Assembly (NCBI RefSeq): GCF_007565055.1
Contig: NC_044557.1
Coordinates: 80,363,019 to 80,427,018 of the forward strand
Source: Rhinopithecus roxellana
Taxonomy: Eukaryota > Chordata > Mammalia > Primates > Cercopithecidae
DNA length: 64,000 nucleotides
Direction of reading: 5' to 3'
Positions 49,661 to 61,989 of this stretch are shown here, piece by piece. The notes under the pieces are model-generated. The model searched no databases and was not told the origin of the DNA. It worked only from the letters and a program-made list of their open reading frames with translations. The stretch's first letter is position 1, and the number at the start of each line of letters is the position of its first letter. The translations under genes and the position numbers were made by a program.

Positions 49661-49899
49661 ACATTTGCAGATAAGTATGATAATTCTTAAATTGCAAATA
49701 AATTGCAAACACTCATGTAATTCTTAATCCTTCAGTTATCTCATGCCCTCAAATAGGTGTTTCATGTCATCTCTATCCAAGCCATTGTATTTTGCACAGC
49801 TAGAATGTTGTCTATTGTTTTTGTTTACATGGCTTCATGTCTTTTAGGACATGGTATGTAGGAAATTGCATGGTGAAGTGGGAAAAGCATCAGGCTCAA

Positions 49900-50060
49900 G
49901 AATTAGTGTCCAGTTTGACAGACCAGATGGAGAAGTGATTAAGACCATAGTTCTGGACTTAGACAAGCCTGGCTTTGTGACTTTGGGAAAATTGTTTGAT
50001 AACTCTAAGTGTGTTTATCACTAAAAGGCAGATAATAATATTATGTCACACAGATGCTCA
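49900..50060 (-). repeat. MIR SINE, first copy
   Basis: 'gtgattaagaccatagttctgg' and 'gactttgggaaaattg' are MIR in reverse. The copy is partly repeated at 50441-50580 by the tandem duplication. Confidence 0.75.
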
Positions 50061-50675
50061 TCCTTTGATTCAACAAATATTAATTGAATGTCTTCCATGT
50101 GCCAGGTACCTTTCTTGTCTATAAAGTGGAACAGAAAACAACCAAAAATATCTTTTTTATTTATTTTTATTTATTTATTTATTTTTTATTTTGAGACAAA
50201 ATCTTGCTCTGTTGCCCAGGCTGGGGTACAGTGGCACAAGCTCAGCTCAGTCCAACCTGCACCTCCAGTTCAAGTGATTCTCCTGCCTCAGCTTCCCGAG
50301 TAGCTGGGATTACAAGCGTGCACCACCACACCCAGCTAATTTTTTTGTATTTTAATAGAGACGGGTCTTCACCATGTTGCCCAGGCTGGTCTCAAACTCC
50401 TGAGCTCAGGCATTTCACCCATCTCAGCCTTCCAAAGTGCCAGATGGAGAAGTGATTAAGACCATAGTTCTGGACTTAGACAAGCCTGGCTTTGTGACTT
50501 TGGACAAATTATTTGATAACTCTAAGTGTGTTTATCACTAAAAGGCAGATAATAATATTATGTCATACAGATGTACATTCATTGATTCAACAAATATTAA
50601 TTGAATGTCTTCCATGTGCCACGTACCTTTCTTGTCTATAAAGTGGAACAGAAAACAAACAAAAATATCTTTATT

Positions 50676-50706
<31 letters not shown>

Positions 50707-50967
50707 TCTATTTATTTTTGAGCCAAAGTCTTGCTCTGTTGCCCAGGCTGGAGTGCAGTGGCATAAGTTCAACTCACTCCAACCTGCACCTCCGGTTCAA
50801 GTGATTCTCCGGCCTCAGCTTCCCGAGTAGCTGGGATTACAAGCGTGCACCACCACACCCAGCTGATTTTTTTGTATTTTAGTAGACACGGGTCTTCAAC
50901 ATGTTGCCCAGGCTGGTCTCGAACTCCTGAGCTTAGGCATTTCACCCATCTCAGCCTTCCAAAGTGC
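49924..50967. repeat. 517-bp tandem segmental duplication
   Basis: Unit 1 (49924-50440) and unit 2 (50441-50967) each hold the same series: MIR end, L2 3' end, (TTTA)n and most of an Alu in reverse. The join at 50440/50441 cuts inside the Alu, after 'ccaaagtgc'. Unit 2's Alu continues past this point to its normal end near 51000. The units differ at a modest number of sites, by eye about 5-8%, plus TTTA copy number. Confidence 0.93.
50193..50440 (-). mobile_element. Alu copy 1, cut at the duplication join
   Basis: An Alu in reverse starting 'gagacaaaatcttgctctg'. It stops at 'ttccaaagtgc', lacking the last part of the left arm because the duplication join lies there. A (TTTA)n tail region is at 50157-50190. 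Confidence 0.9.
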
Positions 50968-51000
50968 TAGGATTACAGGCATGAGCCGCTACACCCAGGC
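50720..51000 (-). mobile_element. Alu copy 2, complete
   Basis: This Alu ends normally at 'gagccgctacacccaggc'. The original target duplication 'aaaaatatct' is at 51001-51010, with partners at 50144-50153 and 50661-50670 before each copy. A (TTTA)n tail lies at 50673-50718. Confidence 0.93.
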
Positions 51001-51391
51001 AAAAATATCTGCCTCCATGTAGCTTACATTCTATTTGGACAGGCAAAGCTCAGACAAGGTTAATACATGTTAAACTGTATAGCAAAACATATAGTATTTT
51101 AGCTAGTGTTAAGTGCAGTGGAGAAAAAAAACAAAACAATAAGGGTGGTGAGAGGAATCAGGATAGAGAAAATACCTTCATTTTAGATATGGAGTCCAGG
51201 ATAGGCTTCACTGATGAAGTCAACCTGAGGAAAGATCTGTAAGAAAAAAAGAAGCAAAAACACCCAAGGCAGACTATGAGTTGTGAGCAGACCTGTTGTA
51301 TTGGAGGAGGCTGTGGAATGAGTGAAGGAGCCTATTTGGAGATGGAATCAGAGAAGTAAGAGGGATGATGATACAGGATTTAAGAAGTCAC

Positions 51392-51758
51392 CATGGAATA
51401 CTATGCAGCCATAAAAAGGATGAGTTCATGTCCTTTGTAGGGACATGGATGAAACTGGAAACTATCATTCTGAGCAAACTATCGCAAGGACAGAAAACCA
51501 AACACCGCATGTTCTCACTCATAGGTGGGAACTGAACAACGAGAACACTTGGACACAGGGTGGGGAACATCACATACCGGGGCCTGTTGTGGAGTGGGGG
51601 AAGGCGGAGGGATAGCATTAGGAGACACACCTAATGTAAATGACAAGTTAATGGGTACAGCATACCAACATAGGACATGTATACATATGTAACAAATCTG
51701 CACATTGTGCACATGTACCCTAGAATTTTAAATATAATAAAAATAAATAAATAAATAA
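51392..51758 (+). mobile_element. 5'-truncated L1PA-type 3' end
   Basis: Starts in the last part of ORF2 ('ggaatactatgcagcc'), passes the ORF2 stop near 51536, and ends in the 3' UTR ('cacattgtgcacatgtaccc') with a TAAA-rich tail. It is about 370 bp. No clear target duplication is seen. Confidence 0.9.
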
Positions 51759-54700
51759 CACTAAATTTCTCATAAATTAAAAAAAATCAAAGAAATAGCT
51801 GTGGTTTTTTATTCTGAGTAAGCAAATTAGTGATAGAATCAGTCTTGTGTTTTGAAATGATCACACTGGCTGCTGTGTTTAGAATAGACCGTGTTGTAGA
51901 AAATATAAGCAGGGAAGACCCCATAGAAAGCTGACGCTGTATTCTAGGTGAGAAACTATGGAAATTTGGACCAAGGTGATAGAAGTGGAGGTGGTAAGAA
52001 ACAGTCACATTCTGTGTAAGTTTTAAAAATAGAACAAAGGATTGGCTGAAGAATTGGATATGAGATGGGAAAGAAAGAGAGGGTTCAAGGAAAATTGCAA
52101 AGTCTTTGGTTATCGTGAGGAGTATGTGAGATCGCACATATAAAGTATGAAATATAATGCCTAGGACAGAGTGAATGCTAAAGAAGGGAAATTCTCGTAT
52201 GCATTTCAGTGTGTACATCTTAACTTCTTCACCCAATAATGGCTATGAGTTCTATCGGTATAATAAGTTTCTGTTCAGGAACATGAATGTCAATTGCAAA
52301 GTAGTTTATACGTTAAATCCTCATAGTAGGAATTCAATAAAGATTTGAGGGAAGAAGTTTACACTTGGTACCCATCAATATTGGGCAAGCACTAACTATA
52401 TTTGGTACTTAATGAGCCTTTATAGAAGTTTTCAAAATGCAAAAATGAAGATAACTAGAAAGATTAAGATAGAAGAGTTTAGAAAATATACGTTCATGCA
52501 TGAGAAAAGTGAAGGCTTTTGGAAGGTTACTAAGGTAAGTCTGGGGCAGAGATTCCTAGAGCAAATCAAGGGGCTGTGAAAGCTAATGGACGTAGTTGAA
52601 GATTTACTTTTGGGTTTGGAGAAACTAACATTGAATTGGCTATTTCCAATAGTAAAGTCATTAGCCTAGGGAAGTAAGATGAAATATAAAAGGAACGTTT
52701 AGGTACAGAAAAGTATCCTTTAAATTACCTTTTGGTTTGGAAAATATTTCAGATAAATGCTGATGAAATAAATCAGCATTTTATTTCAGTTTTTTAATGG
52801 TTTTATCATAACAGTGAAGGGATTTATTCTCTGCCTCTTTACTACCTTCCCATGGAGATCTTAAATGTTTGCCAGGTATAGTGGATAGATGAAAAGAGCC
52901 GCTTTGGTAAGAACTGAACTATTTTGTTATATTACTGTTTTTATAAATGCTGCTATATGCTCTGTAACACACATTCATGTAAAGTATTTGTTAATATTTT
53001 TAAAAGTATATATAACATCTATTTGAGTATGCATTTCAATATTTCATAGAAACAAAGTAGAAAAGTCACAAATCTTTGAACACTGAAGAACTGAGAGAGA
53101 AATCACTAAATACGGATATTGTCTGCAGTGATCAAAATGGTGGCTACCAGGTGAGTGAGAGATTATTTTAATAGACTTCTTTTAAATTTTTCATTAAATT
53201 ATCAGCTTTGTAATAAAGTTATTGACAGGCAAGTGCTGTTATAAAAATTGTACCTCCACCTGCTAACAAATGGCACTCACAGTTATGAAAACTGCCTGAC
53301 ATTTTTAGAATCAGGTGCTTCTATGGCTTTCTTCTGAAAGGTATTCCCCCTTGGAACTTGCATTTTAATTACTAATTATTTTTTCTGCTTTATTTCTGTG
53401 TAGTGATCAAGGTGCTTGACTGAGCTTTATTTAAATAGGACGTATGCATTGTTTCAAACTAGTTTTGCATAAAATGTGAATATGAATACCACAACTAGGC
53501 GATTTATTTGAATCTTGAATACATTAGCAACTATTACCTTCTGTCTTTCATTTAGCTGTCTTACAACAATATTAAGAAGAATATTACATGTGCCTGAATT
53601 ACTCGATTTTTTTCAGCTGTGATTTACATATTATTCACTTAAAACTAGCAATGTAAAATTGCCTTTAACATTTACTGTTTCAACTTTAAAGCTTTTTTTT
53701 AAATCAGTGAAAGTGAAGTTGGTGAAATATAATTAAAATTTCTCTAATTATGTTACCTTTAGGCAATGCTGTCTTCTAGATTTGTAACATTCTGTGCTAC
53801 TGCGCTATGAAATTATGGAATGTACAATGTTGGAGTGTATGTTTCTAAAATCAATGCATTAGAGATTTGAGAAATGCTATATAATTCATGTATTAAAAGT
53901 ATTTCTAACATCTAAATGTCTTGCTGTTATACGTTTAAACTTTCAAAGAGCAATAATCCTGTATTGAATTAAAGACCTTAGGAAAGTTTGACATTTTGAG
54001 AGTGTATTTTTGAATTATTTGGATAATATTGTAAGTGTAAAAGGATATACGAATCACCAAAATAGTTCTATTAATTTCTTCCTTAAATACTTTTAAAATA
54101 CAAAAAGTTACTATTGCCTGAAATTAACTATGGAAACTTTTAGACTGAAAGGAAAATGATTCAGAATGTTGCAAGCAATTAAAGTTATAAATGAGAATCT
54201 TTAAGTCAACTATAAAATATCCCATGTCTCAAACAGAAGAAAAGGCTTTTAATAATTTTTTACATTGTAATTGGAATGCTCAAGACAGGTTAAAATAAAT
54301 CTGCTTTTTTTTTTTCTAGAACTAGCTTAATTTTACTTTATAAAATTATTTGTCTTTTGATTAAGAAAACATTTTATGATTTGGAAACTGTTGTAACTGA
54401 CATCAGAAATCCTAGACTATTTCCTACAAAATTTCAGAGCTTTTCTTTTTGTAAATGAAAAGCTTAAACAAACTCAACTTTTTCAATTACATGGACTTTT
54501 TTTCTCATGGTAAAGAAAATCACATTTTGTGTCACAGTCTTATAACTGCTATCACTATTGCAATATAGCAAACAAAGCTGGTTTCTAAAAATGAATATTT
54601 CTAGTACAGTGGAGTTACATTTTAGCTTAGCAATCCTTATATAGTCTAGAAATCCTGAAGTCATCACTTAGGAAAAATCTTAAGTGCATTCTAAACTATA

Positions 54701-55094
54701 CATATTATCTTAAAGGGCATATGGTAATGTAGATATTATTATCCATGCATTTAATTCAACAACAAGAAAAAAAGGTATTTACTCAGCACTTCTTTCACTG
54801 ATAGAACTTCTGGCAATGGTATGTTTGGCCCTTGCAAAAGTCTAACAAAAGCTGTTTTTCTGATTAAAAAGAAAACTAAAGTGCAAACAGGAAGAGAAGC
54901 TTTTAACTATTTCAGTGCCTGTAAGAGAATTAAAAGTGGGTCAGGAAATGATCTAACATTATGAGTTCAGTCCTGATTTTTACTGATAGTCACACCAAAT
55001 AACCTTGTTCTTTCAGGTTAGAAAAATAGAAAACAAGCCCATTTGCTAAAAGACAGAGAAGTTTGCCTGAGATCAAAATCATAAACTGCAAATA

Positions 55095-55285
55095 TTACTC
55101 TGGTTTAGTGTCTAACCTACTTTACATGCATTGGCCAAGTTACTTAAACCTCAAATGGTTTGTCTATAAAATGGAGATTACAATAATCCCTTGCCCTGTG
55201 ATGATGCATAAAAAATGAAGCCTTGCTCTGAATACTTCTTGAAGTTCTTCAGCAAACAGCAAGCTATTATTCAGATATGCATAAA
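55095..55285 (-). repeat. MIR SINE, decayed
   Basis: 'ggccaagttacttaaacctc' and 'tctataaaatggagattac' are MIR in reverse. Confidence 0.65.
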
Positions 55286-56551
55286 GGCTATCATCTGTAA
55301 GAAAATAGCATTTGAGAAAAAATAAAATAAAACAGGGCTGTAACCAAACGTGATGACTCTGTTAAGATTATAGAGATGATCTTAATATATACAACACATT
55401 GCCTTCATTCTATCTCTATTGGATGTTGTTTAAAACAAAGTTTTTGAAGAAAGACATTACACAAAATAAGACTAAAAAAGAGATGGAACAGCATCTAGAA
55501 GAGATTGATGGGGAGAAATGAGGGAAAATGTGTGTGTTTTTTTATTCTAGTAAGAACAATTGTAATAGATAAATTACTTGGGAAGATTTGAAGCAAATGA
55601 CATTTAGGAAAGCAGGGACGGATCTGGGGTCCATGTACACTTCTGGTGTAATTCTTAATTATGTGAACCCTTAGTCACAGAGTTTCTAAAAATGGGAATA
55701 TATGCTAGCTGAGAAACTCCTCCCAAACTCCCGCTTGCAGCATAAACTCATTATCAAATCATTGTCTTTGAAAGGTGACACGGATACTTAGCAAATACAG
55801 TTCTCCTGTGGACTACGGGCTGGCCCAGTTACAAAAAGATTCAACTTGATCAAAACAACAAAAGGCACAACTACAACTAGAATAACAATAAAATGAACAG
55901 ATTCAGCCTGGCTTCCATTTCTAAAAAGACAGTTGTAAGACATTCTAGTTCAGTTCTCCAATCTTTTTTAGAAAGCATTTAGAAAACAATTTTGTTTTAC
56001 TTTTTTTACCTCCTGTAAGGGGGATACTATTTTATTTTCTAGTGTCTGATGTTTTCAATACGTGTCTTTTGCAAACCTTTTTAAAGTTCCTTAAAAACAA
56101 ACAGGAATAATCTAGGCTGTAGTGGAAGTGTACCTTGACAATTTGACAGGAGAGAATGCTCAGGAGTAATAAATGTGTATTTCTCCCTAATATCTTAAAT
56201 ATATCTATATATTTTTCTTCATTTGGCACGAGGAGTGTCAAATGCAGAGTGTATGGGGATAATTTTCATTTACAAACACAGTTTTCCTTTAACGGGGAAA
56301 CATGTGCTTGCTTAATTTCTAATCACAAAAGGTATCTCTGTGTGCCCTGTTCATCTTACAAGTGAAGGCTGTGCAATTGTGTCACAAACCTGCATGTGTA
56401 CACTTTTGTCTGCCTCTCTCATAATGTTTAAAAGTCCATTAGAATAATCTTCCATCATCCAGGAAATTTAACGACAAGCAGATATCGTATTTTAAAAATA
56501 ATCCTTTCAATTGACATCTTATACCATTAAACTTAAAAGATCCCACCTTAT

Positions 56552-56581
56552 GGGGGGTGGGGTGGGGATGTGGGTAGGGGG
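56552..56581 (+). other. Strong G-quadruplex motif
   Basis: Five G runs (6, 4, 4, 3 and 5) are separated by loops of 1, 1, 4 and 2 bases. This meets the usual G3+N1-7 rule with room to spare and is the only such cluster I see in the window. Confidence 0.8.
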
Positions 56582-56870
56582 AGCGATTGCCCAGAGCACA
56601 TACATTAGTCAATAAGAAACAGACTGCTTTGATGTGTTTTGCTATCGCAAGCCAAGTTGCTATTAATTATAGGTTGCTTTACCTTTCAACACATAATTTA
56701 CTTTTATTAAATGTAAAATATATTTTATATTATGATTATACCAGAGCCAGGCTGGCTGATGTCTCTTTTCTGCATTATGTGATGACAATGACTGCTATTA
56801 CAAAATCTAAAATATTTTTGAGTGCGGATGATACCTGAAGTATTAACATCTCGGAAACACCTTTGAGAGT
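56582..56870. other. Candidate conserved regulatory block
   Basis: A single-copy-looking block next to the G4. It contains 'gctattaattatagg' (homeodomain TAATTA), 'attatgtgatgacaatg', and CpG-bearing words ('gctatcgcaagcc', 'gagtgcggatgatacc') in AT-rich DNA. The conservation is inferred from texture only. Confidence 0.35.
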
Positions 56871-58558
56871 AATCCCCGGGAAGTAAAAATGAAACTTGTA
56901 AAAACCATTGCATTCAACTCTACATAATTCCTTTTGTTCACCTGAATTCGATGGAGGTCAATAGAGTTTTTGTTTTCTGTTTTCCATAAAACAAAATATC
57001 CTAATCTAACCATGATTATACACATTAATGTAAAATTGAACTTAATATAGTTTGATTTTATTAACCGAAAAGTATTCAAAACCTGGTGAGTTAATCCAGT
57101 CCTTATTTAAAATTCTATAATATTTAAAGTTCAGGCATAAATATCAGTTTGCAAAGAAATGTACTTTTTTTCAAGATTCATGGTGAGTACAAGCAAGGTT
57201 TATATATGAAAACAACCTTAAATTTCTTCCTGAACTTTTCCAATAGAACTAGTAAAAGTACAGGTCATAGAAACAACAATGAAAATGTCTCCAAGCAAAT
57301 GTAATTTTTAATAATAAAATTGATTTTATTCTTTGGTTTCAGTTTCCTTAAATCAGAGGATAGAGGCTCAAACATTATTTAATTTCCAATTAAACAGTTT
57401 AGTTTTAAATTAAATAATGCAAGAAAAGAGGATTTTGGATCTGGCACATTTAAAAACATATAATTAAATTAATATTAAAACAGAAAACACAGCATTTTGT
57501 TTACTTTCATCATTATTAAGTTTGTGACCACTTAACTCAGAGAGTGTGATGTGTTAAAAGCAAAGCTCCACCATCCATCTGTGAGAGTTATGTCAGTCAC
57601 AAGCACAGTACAGATACTACTGGAAAAGCGCAATCCTTTCCCACTTCCCACCCCCTTATTTTTATAGCACAAATTTGCTTGCTCATAACACAATCACTTT
57701 CAAAGACACAAATCCTTCCACTAAAGAAAGTTAATTTGATAGATGCCAGTGCTCGTTTACCATAGATATAATTCAAGTGCAGTAATTGCAATTAACATAT
57801 TAAGAGTCATACTTCAATTTCAAGAAAGCTAACTAAGTTGGAATGTGTGTTAGACTCAAAGACTGGAGATATTTTTCTTCCAAAAAGCCACCAGGTTATA
57901 CATTTTCTCGAGCAGTCATCTGTAGAGTCAATAGCATTTGTGACATTAACAGACAAAATAAAAATCAAAGGACAAATGTTGATCACATAGCTTTACAGAG
58001 GAAGATGGGACTGCCCTGATTTCTGGTATAGGAGTCCAGACTAAGCATTCAGGACAGCAGGCTATGACCTGCCCTAGCAACAAAACATACTTTACATAGA
58101 AGACGCAGCCCTTCTATTTTCCAACCACGTTGAGCATGATCCCTGCTGGAGACCGAATCTCCAACTCTGCAACCTCCTGCTTCTACAGCTTAATTATTTA
58201 GGATCAAATAGACAACTAGATACATTAACATGACCCTAGAAGCCAAACCTGTTACTCTCTTCAAATATTCAATTGACCTTCCAAAGTAAATATTTCCCCC
58301 TGACCTCTCTACCACTCATTTTCTCTTAAATTGGTTGCTAATGCTTTTAAAAGTCTCCTGATATTTTGCAAGCAGCTTTAAAGTAAACAATCCCCGACTG
58401 TATAATTTTAGCCTTATTGACTGGTACACTGACAGAAACCAAAGCAAGCAAGAGGTCTAACATACAGCATTATGTTAATCACACCAATGTGTTTTGTTCA
58501 AAGACAAGTCAGAGATCTTTGCAGCAGGTTTACAAATCTGCAGCTTCTATATTAGCAG

Positions 58559-58561
<3 letters not shown>

Positions 58562-58603
<42 letters not shown>
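58562..58603. repeat. (GT)21 microsatellite
   Basis: An uninterrupted GT run of 42 bases, likely length-variable. Confidence 0.97.
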
Positions 58604-58605
<2 letters not shown>

Positions 58606-59049
58606 AAAATGCGGAGAGTACCTGCTTTGAAAGAATGAGAAACGAGTAAGTGGAGAATATCAATACCCAAAGAAGAAGAAGGATTAATCCAAAGCATGAA
58701 AATACAGGTCACAGCTCTTTCCATGGCGTAAGTACCACCAGCTACATCACTTACACCCAGATATTTTGGGAAAATTACCAGCAACAAGAAGTGCTTAAGT
58801 GGAGAGCAAACACGTCTTGTCTTAACAAGGTACTTTGGGTTCCATTTACAATCTGTTGAGTTTAGCATTACTCACCTATATTGGTTGCCTTAAAAAAATA
58901 ATGTAAATGAGCTAGAAGTTGAACAGTTGCTTTGCCTGTATTTTTTTTTTTTCCAGGTTTAGGTGGTAGGGCATAGAAAGAGAAGAACGAATACATAAAG
59001 CCAGCTGTATTACTTTAGTATATAAGAAAAAAAAAGAATATAATTAGGT

Positions 59050-59335
59050 TTATGACATTAGTCGCCCATTCTAAAAGAATGCCTTTTGGAAGCAAACACA
59101 AACACACCCCATACAAATCCAGTCCAATTTCAATGAATGGAAATGGTGGTAACAGGGAGAGTAATGCATCCACTCCATTTGTAAACAGACATTTTCCTAC
59201 ATGTGAGTACATAATCCCTGCTGACATTAATGGGAATGACACACGGGCAGTGATGAGAGAATAGCCCCTTTTGTTTGTTCTCCCTCACATTACTCTAGAG
59301 TCCATTTTGCAGCTCCAACTAAAACTGGTTGAAAA
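59050..59335. other. Candidate conserved regulatory block
   Basis: No repeat is recognised. It holds octamer-like 'agtaatgcatcc', forkhead-like 'tgtaaacagaca', and 'gacattaatggg'. Retained CpGs ('acacgggcag', 'tagtcgccc') suggest slow change. This is inference only. Confidence 0.3.
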
Positions 59336-60467
59336 TGCACCCTGTGGATTGATAATGGAAAAATGAGATTAACTAAGTGAGCAAATAGCCTTACTTCTTT
59401 CTGTGATGTGGGAAACTAAACAATGCAATGGAAAAAAGATCTTGATTTTACTTTTTCTTTTTGTTCTTTCGTTTTCCTCCATTACCCGCTCTATTTAGGA
59501 ACCTCTTCATGCTTGTAAAATTTCCTTTCCTCGTTCATGTAAAAGAGTAATAAAATCATTATAGTTTTCCTTCGCCAAAAGGTACTTTAGAGACTAATCT
59601 TAATTTAGATCCAGACACTGCTAAGTCAAATACATCAGTGTTGGGAAAACGAATTAGAAGCAAGGTCATTTTTCTTACTAATTTTTTAAAAAGGTGTTGC
59701 AGATTGAAAATGCCTTAGGAATCATTTCTTAATGCTATGGCCACATTACGAAGTCATAATTCTCCTACTTTGACACTTGGATTTTCAGTGGCTTTTTAAA
59801 AGGAATCTACATTAGGAATTGACTTTTTTACGGGTCTATACTAAGGCTGAAATTCACTTACTGAAGTGGAAAAAATCAAGTTTTCAAAATAACTGTGCTC
59901 TAAATACCACACCACAGGTAGAGAGAATCCCAAATAACAGTTTATGCTTTTTAAAACACCCTTCAGAAAAAAATGTTCATATATCAACATTATCTTATAG
60001 AAATAAGCAGTCTAAAATGAATATGCCACTTGCACCATTTTTTTGTTCTCTTCTTAAAACAAGCAATATGTTTTTATTTTTTAATCCATTTTGTTCCAAA
60101 GGGTAAAATTGATAGGATCTCAAACTGGGACCACAATCTTCATTTACAGGTGAAAAAGAAAATAAAACCATTTTCAGTCAATAAAAAACTATCAATATGT
60201 GAACGCACACACATAAAAAGAATTTAGTGAAATAAAAACTCTTTTTTCATATTTACTTTTATAACAATAAAAATCCACAATAGCTAAAAACACTCAAATG
60301 TTAGTCAAATTTGGGATAACAGAAAGAAAGTAATTCTTAAGAGCTGAACTATGCTACTGTGAAATATAAGAATATTAAAACCAATATATTGATTTGATCT
60401 GTTAACTGCATGCACTGAGATAAAGCCAGGAATATTCTTCCTCCCAATAGCTTGAAGTTTTAGTTAA

Positions 60468-60528
60468 TTCTCCCTCCCTTCCCTGTCTCCTTCCCCTTCC
60501 TTCTCCTTCTGATTTTTCTCCTTCTTAT
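60468..60528. repeat. Pyrimidine-rich tract
   Basis: A CT-rich run made of CCTT and CTCC words. Confidence 0.8.
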
Positions 60529-60900
60529 GAGTATCTACAGAGGTTTGTGCACTTGTAATCCAGCAACTATGAGGACCCCATAGAGTCTTCTAACACATCA
60601 TTGTTCAGACTCTTCATTTCTGAACAATGTATTTTATAATATACTAGGTCACCCACTCTGGAGGTGCTTGTCATCACTCAGACTACACAATATGAGAAGC
60701 TGCCAAGAGTTCTTCACCGCTTTCCAGATTCACTCATCATGAGCAAAATATTAAGATCTGTTTCCTCCAAAAGAATTCTATTTTATTCTCTACTCAAGAA
60801 CAGAAAAGGAGAAGCAAAAGGGTATTTGGTCTTAGTTACTCCTTGCCTTTTTAATCCCCAACATGTGGAATTACATAAACCTAAAGAATATGCAGATTAC

Positions 60901-61179
60901 GGCCGGGCGCGGTGGCTCAAGCCTGTAATCCCAGCACTTTGGGAGGCCGAGACGGGCGGATCACAAGGTCAGGAGATCGAGACCATCCTGGCTAACACAG
61001 TGAAACCCCCTCTCTACTAAAAATACAAAAACTAGCCGGGCGAGGTGGCGGGCGCCTGTAGTCCCAGCTACTCGGGAGGCTGAGGCAGGAGAATGGCGTA
61101 AACCCGGGAGGCGGAGCTTGCAGTGAGCTGAGATCCGGCCACTGCACTCCAGTCCGGGCGACAGAGCGAGACTCCGCCT

Positions 61180-61210
<31 letters not shown>
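60901..61210 (+). mobile_element. AluY, Old World monkey type (AluYR-like), very young
   Basis: A full-length element starting 'ggccgggcgcggtggctc' with 'gccgggcgaggtggcggg', 'atggcgtaaacccgggagg' and 'gagatccggccactgcac', all monkey-lineage states. The A tail of about 33 is pure. The 18-bp target duplication 'aaagaatatgcagattac' is at 60883-60900 and 61211-61228. Few private changes suggest a recent insertion. Confidence 0.94.
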
Positions 61211-61215
<5 letters not shown>

Positions 61216-61379
61216 ATATGCAGATTACATTGGACACTGTCACCTTTTTAAAAGTATTGTTTAAATTTTTAGAAAAATATTAGTGTTTTTCTATAGAATG
61301 CAACAGCGTAAACCTGCTCTCATGGATACATTATTATCACTATGGCAGCAAGTAATTTTTAGTTTTCACATTTTGAACA

Positions 61380-61895
61380 TGGTTGTAGTAGACTGGATTT
61401 TCCCAATATGGCTGCAACAATATCTCCCATCCCATATTCCCCTCTTACAAAGTGACTTTGACACTCCCCATCAAGAGGTGCGATTGATGCTTTCTGCTAT
61501 TGAAACCAGTGGGGCTCTGTGGCCATTTTGAACAATGACTTCTGAGATGGATTCATTAGGGAAGCCCTCGGCTGCAATGTAAAGCAATCCAGTTACCCTG
61601 AGGCCTCATGCTATAAGGAAGCCCAACCTAGCACATGCAAAGGAACCACATGGAAAAGCCCTGAAATTGCTTGAAGACAGAGACAGGCGAAGACAAACCC
61701 CAGATACTCCAGTCCCTTGCTGTTCCTATCTGACCACAACCATATCAGAGACCTTGAGCAAGAACTGCCCAGTGGAGAGCCCTGCCCAAATTTGGGAGCC
61801 ACAAAAAAAAACTTATAAAGTAGTAGTATGATTGCTGTTCTTTTAAATCACTAAGTTCTTCTGTGATTTTTGGCACATACCCAGATAAATGAAAC
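61380..61895 (+). mobile_element. MLT1-type MaLR LTR
   Basis: Ordered MLT1 phrases: 'gtagactggattttccc', 'gcaacaatatctcccatcc', 'gcttcatgctataaggaagccc'-like text at 61607-61624, 'aagaactgcccagtggag', 'cccaaatttgggagcc' and 'aaatcactaagttc'. It is a solo LTR as far as can be seen. Confidence 0.75.
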
Positions 61896-61989
61896 AATGG
61901 CTGAAGCTTTTAAAATTACATTGTATACTTTTAGAGCACTTTTAGAATCATATAAAGCAGAAATATGTATTCTTGACTGGTTAGTTAGC

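Larger units (their letters stand above)
50061..52560 (-). repeat. Long L2 copy, interrupted by Alus and L1
   Basis: In reverse: the L2 3' end at 50061-50150 (duplicated at 50580-50670), 'tgtagcttacattctatttgg' at 51019, then from 51840 'gatcacactggctgctgtg', 'ctaggtgagaaactatgg', 'gatagaagtggaggtgg' and 'aaagagagggttcaagg', which are ordered L2 ORF segments. Minus-strand frames at 51787-52236 (149 codons) are decayed L2 reading, not a gene. Confidence 0.75.
52570..60880. other. Transposon-poor domain, about 8.3 kb
   Basis: Apart from one MIR (55095-55285), a GT run (58562-58603) and a pyrimidine tract (60468-60528), I recognise no Alu, L1, LTR or L2. The rest of the window averages roughly one clear insertion per kilobase. 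No gene is recognised. Words such as 'attaattata' and 'taaattaat' abound, partly from AT-richness. Confidence 0.5.

Noticed and set aside
51787..52236. 149-codon minus-strand open frame
   Set aside because: It lies wholly in decayed L2 sequence and shows no intact domain.
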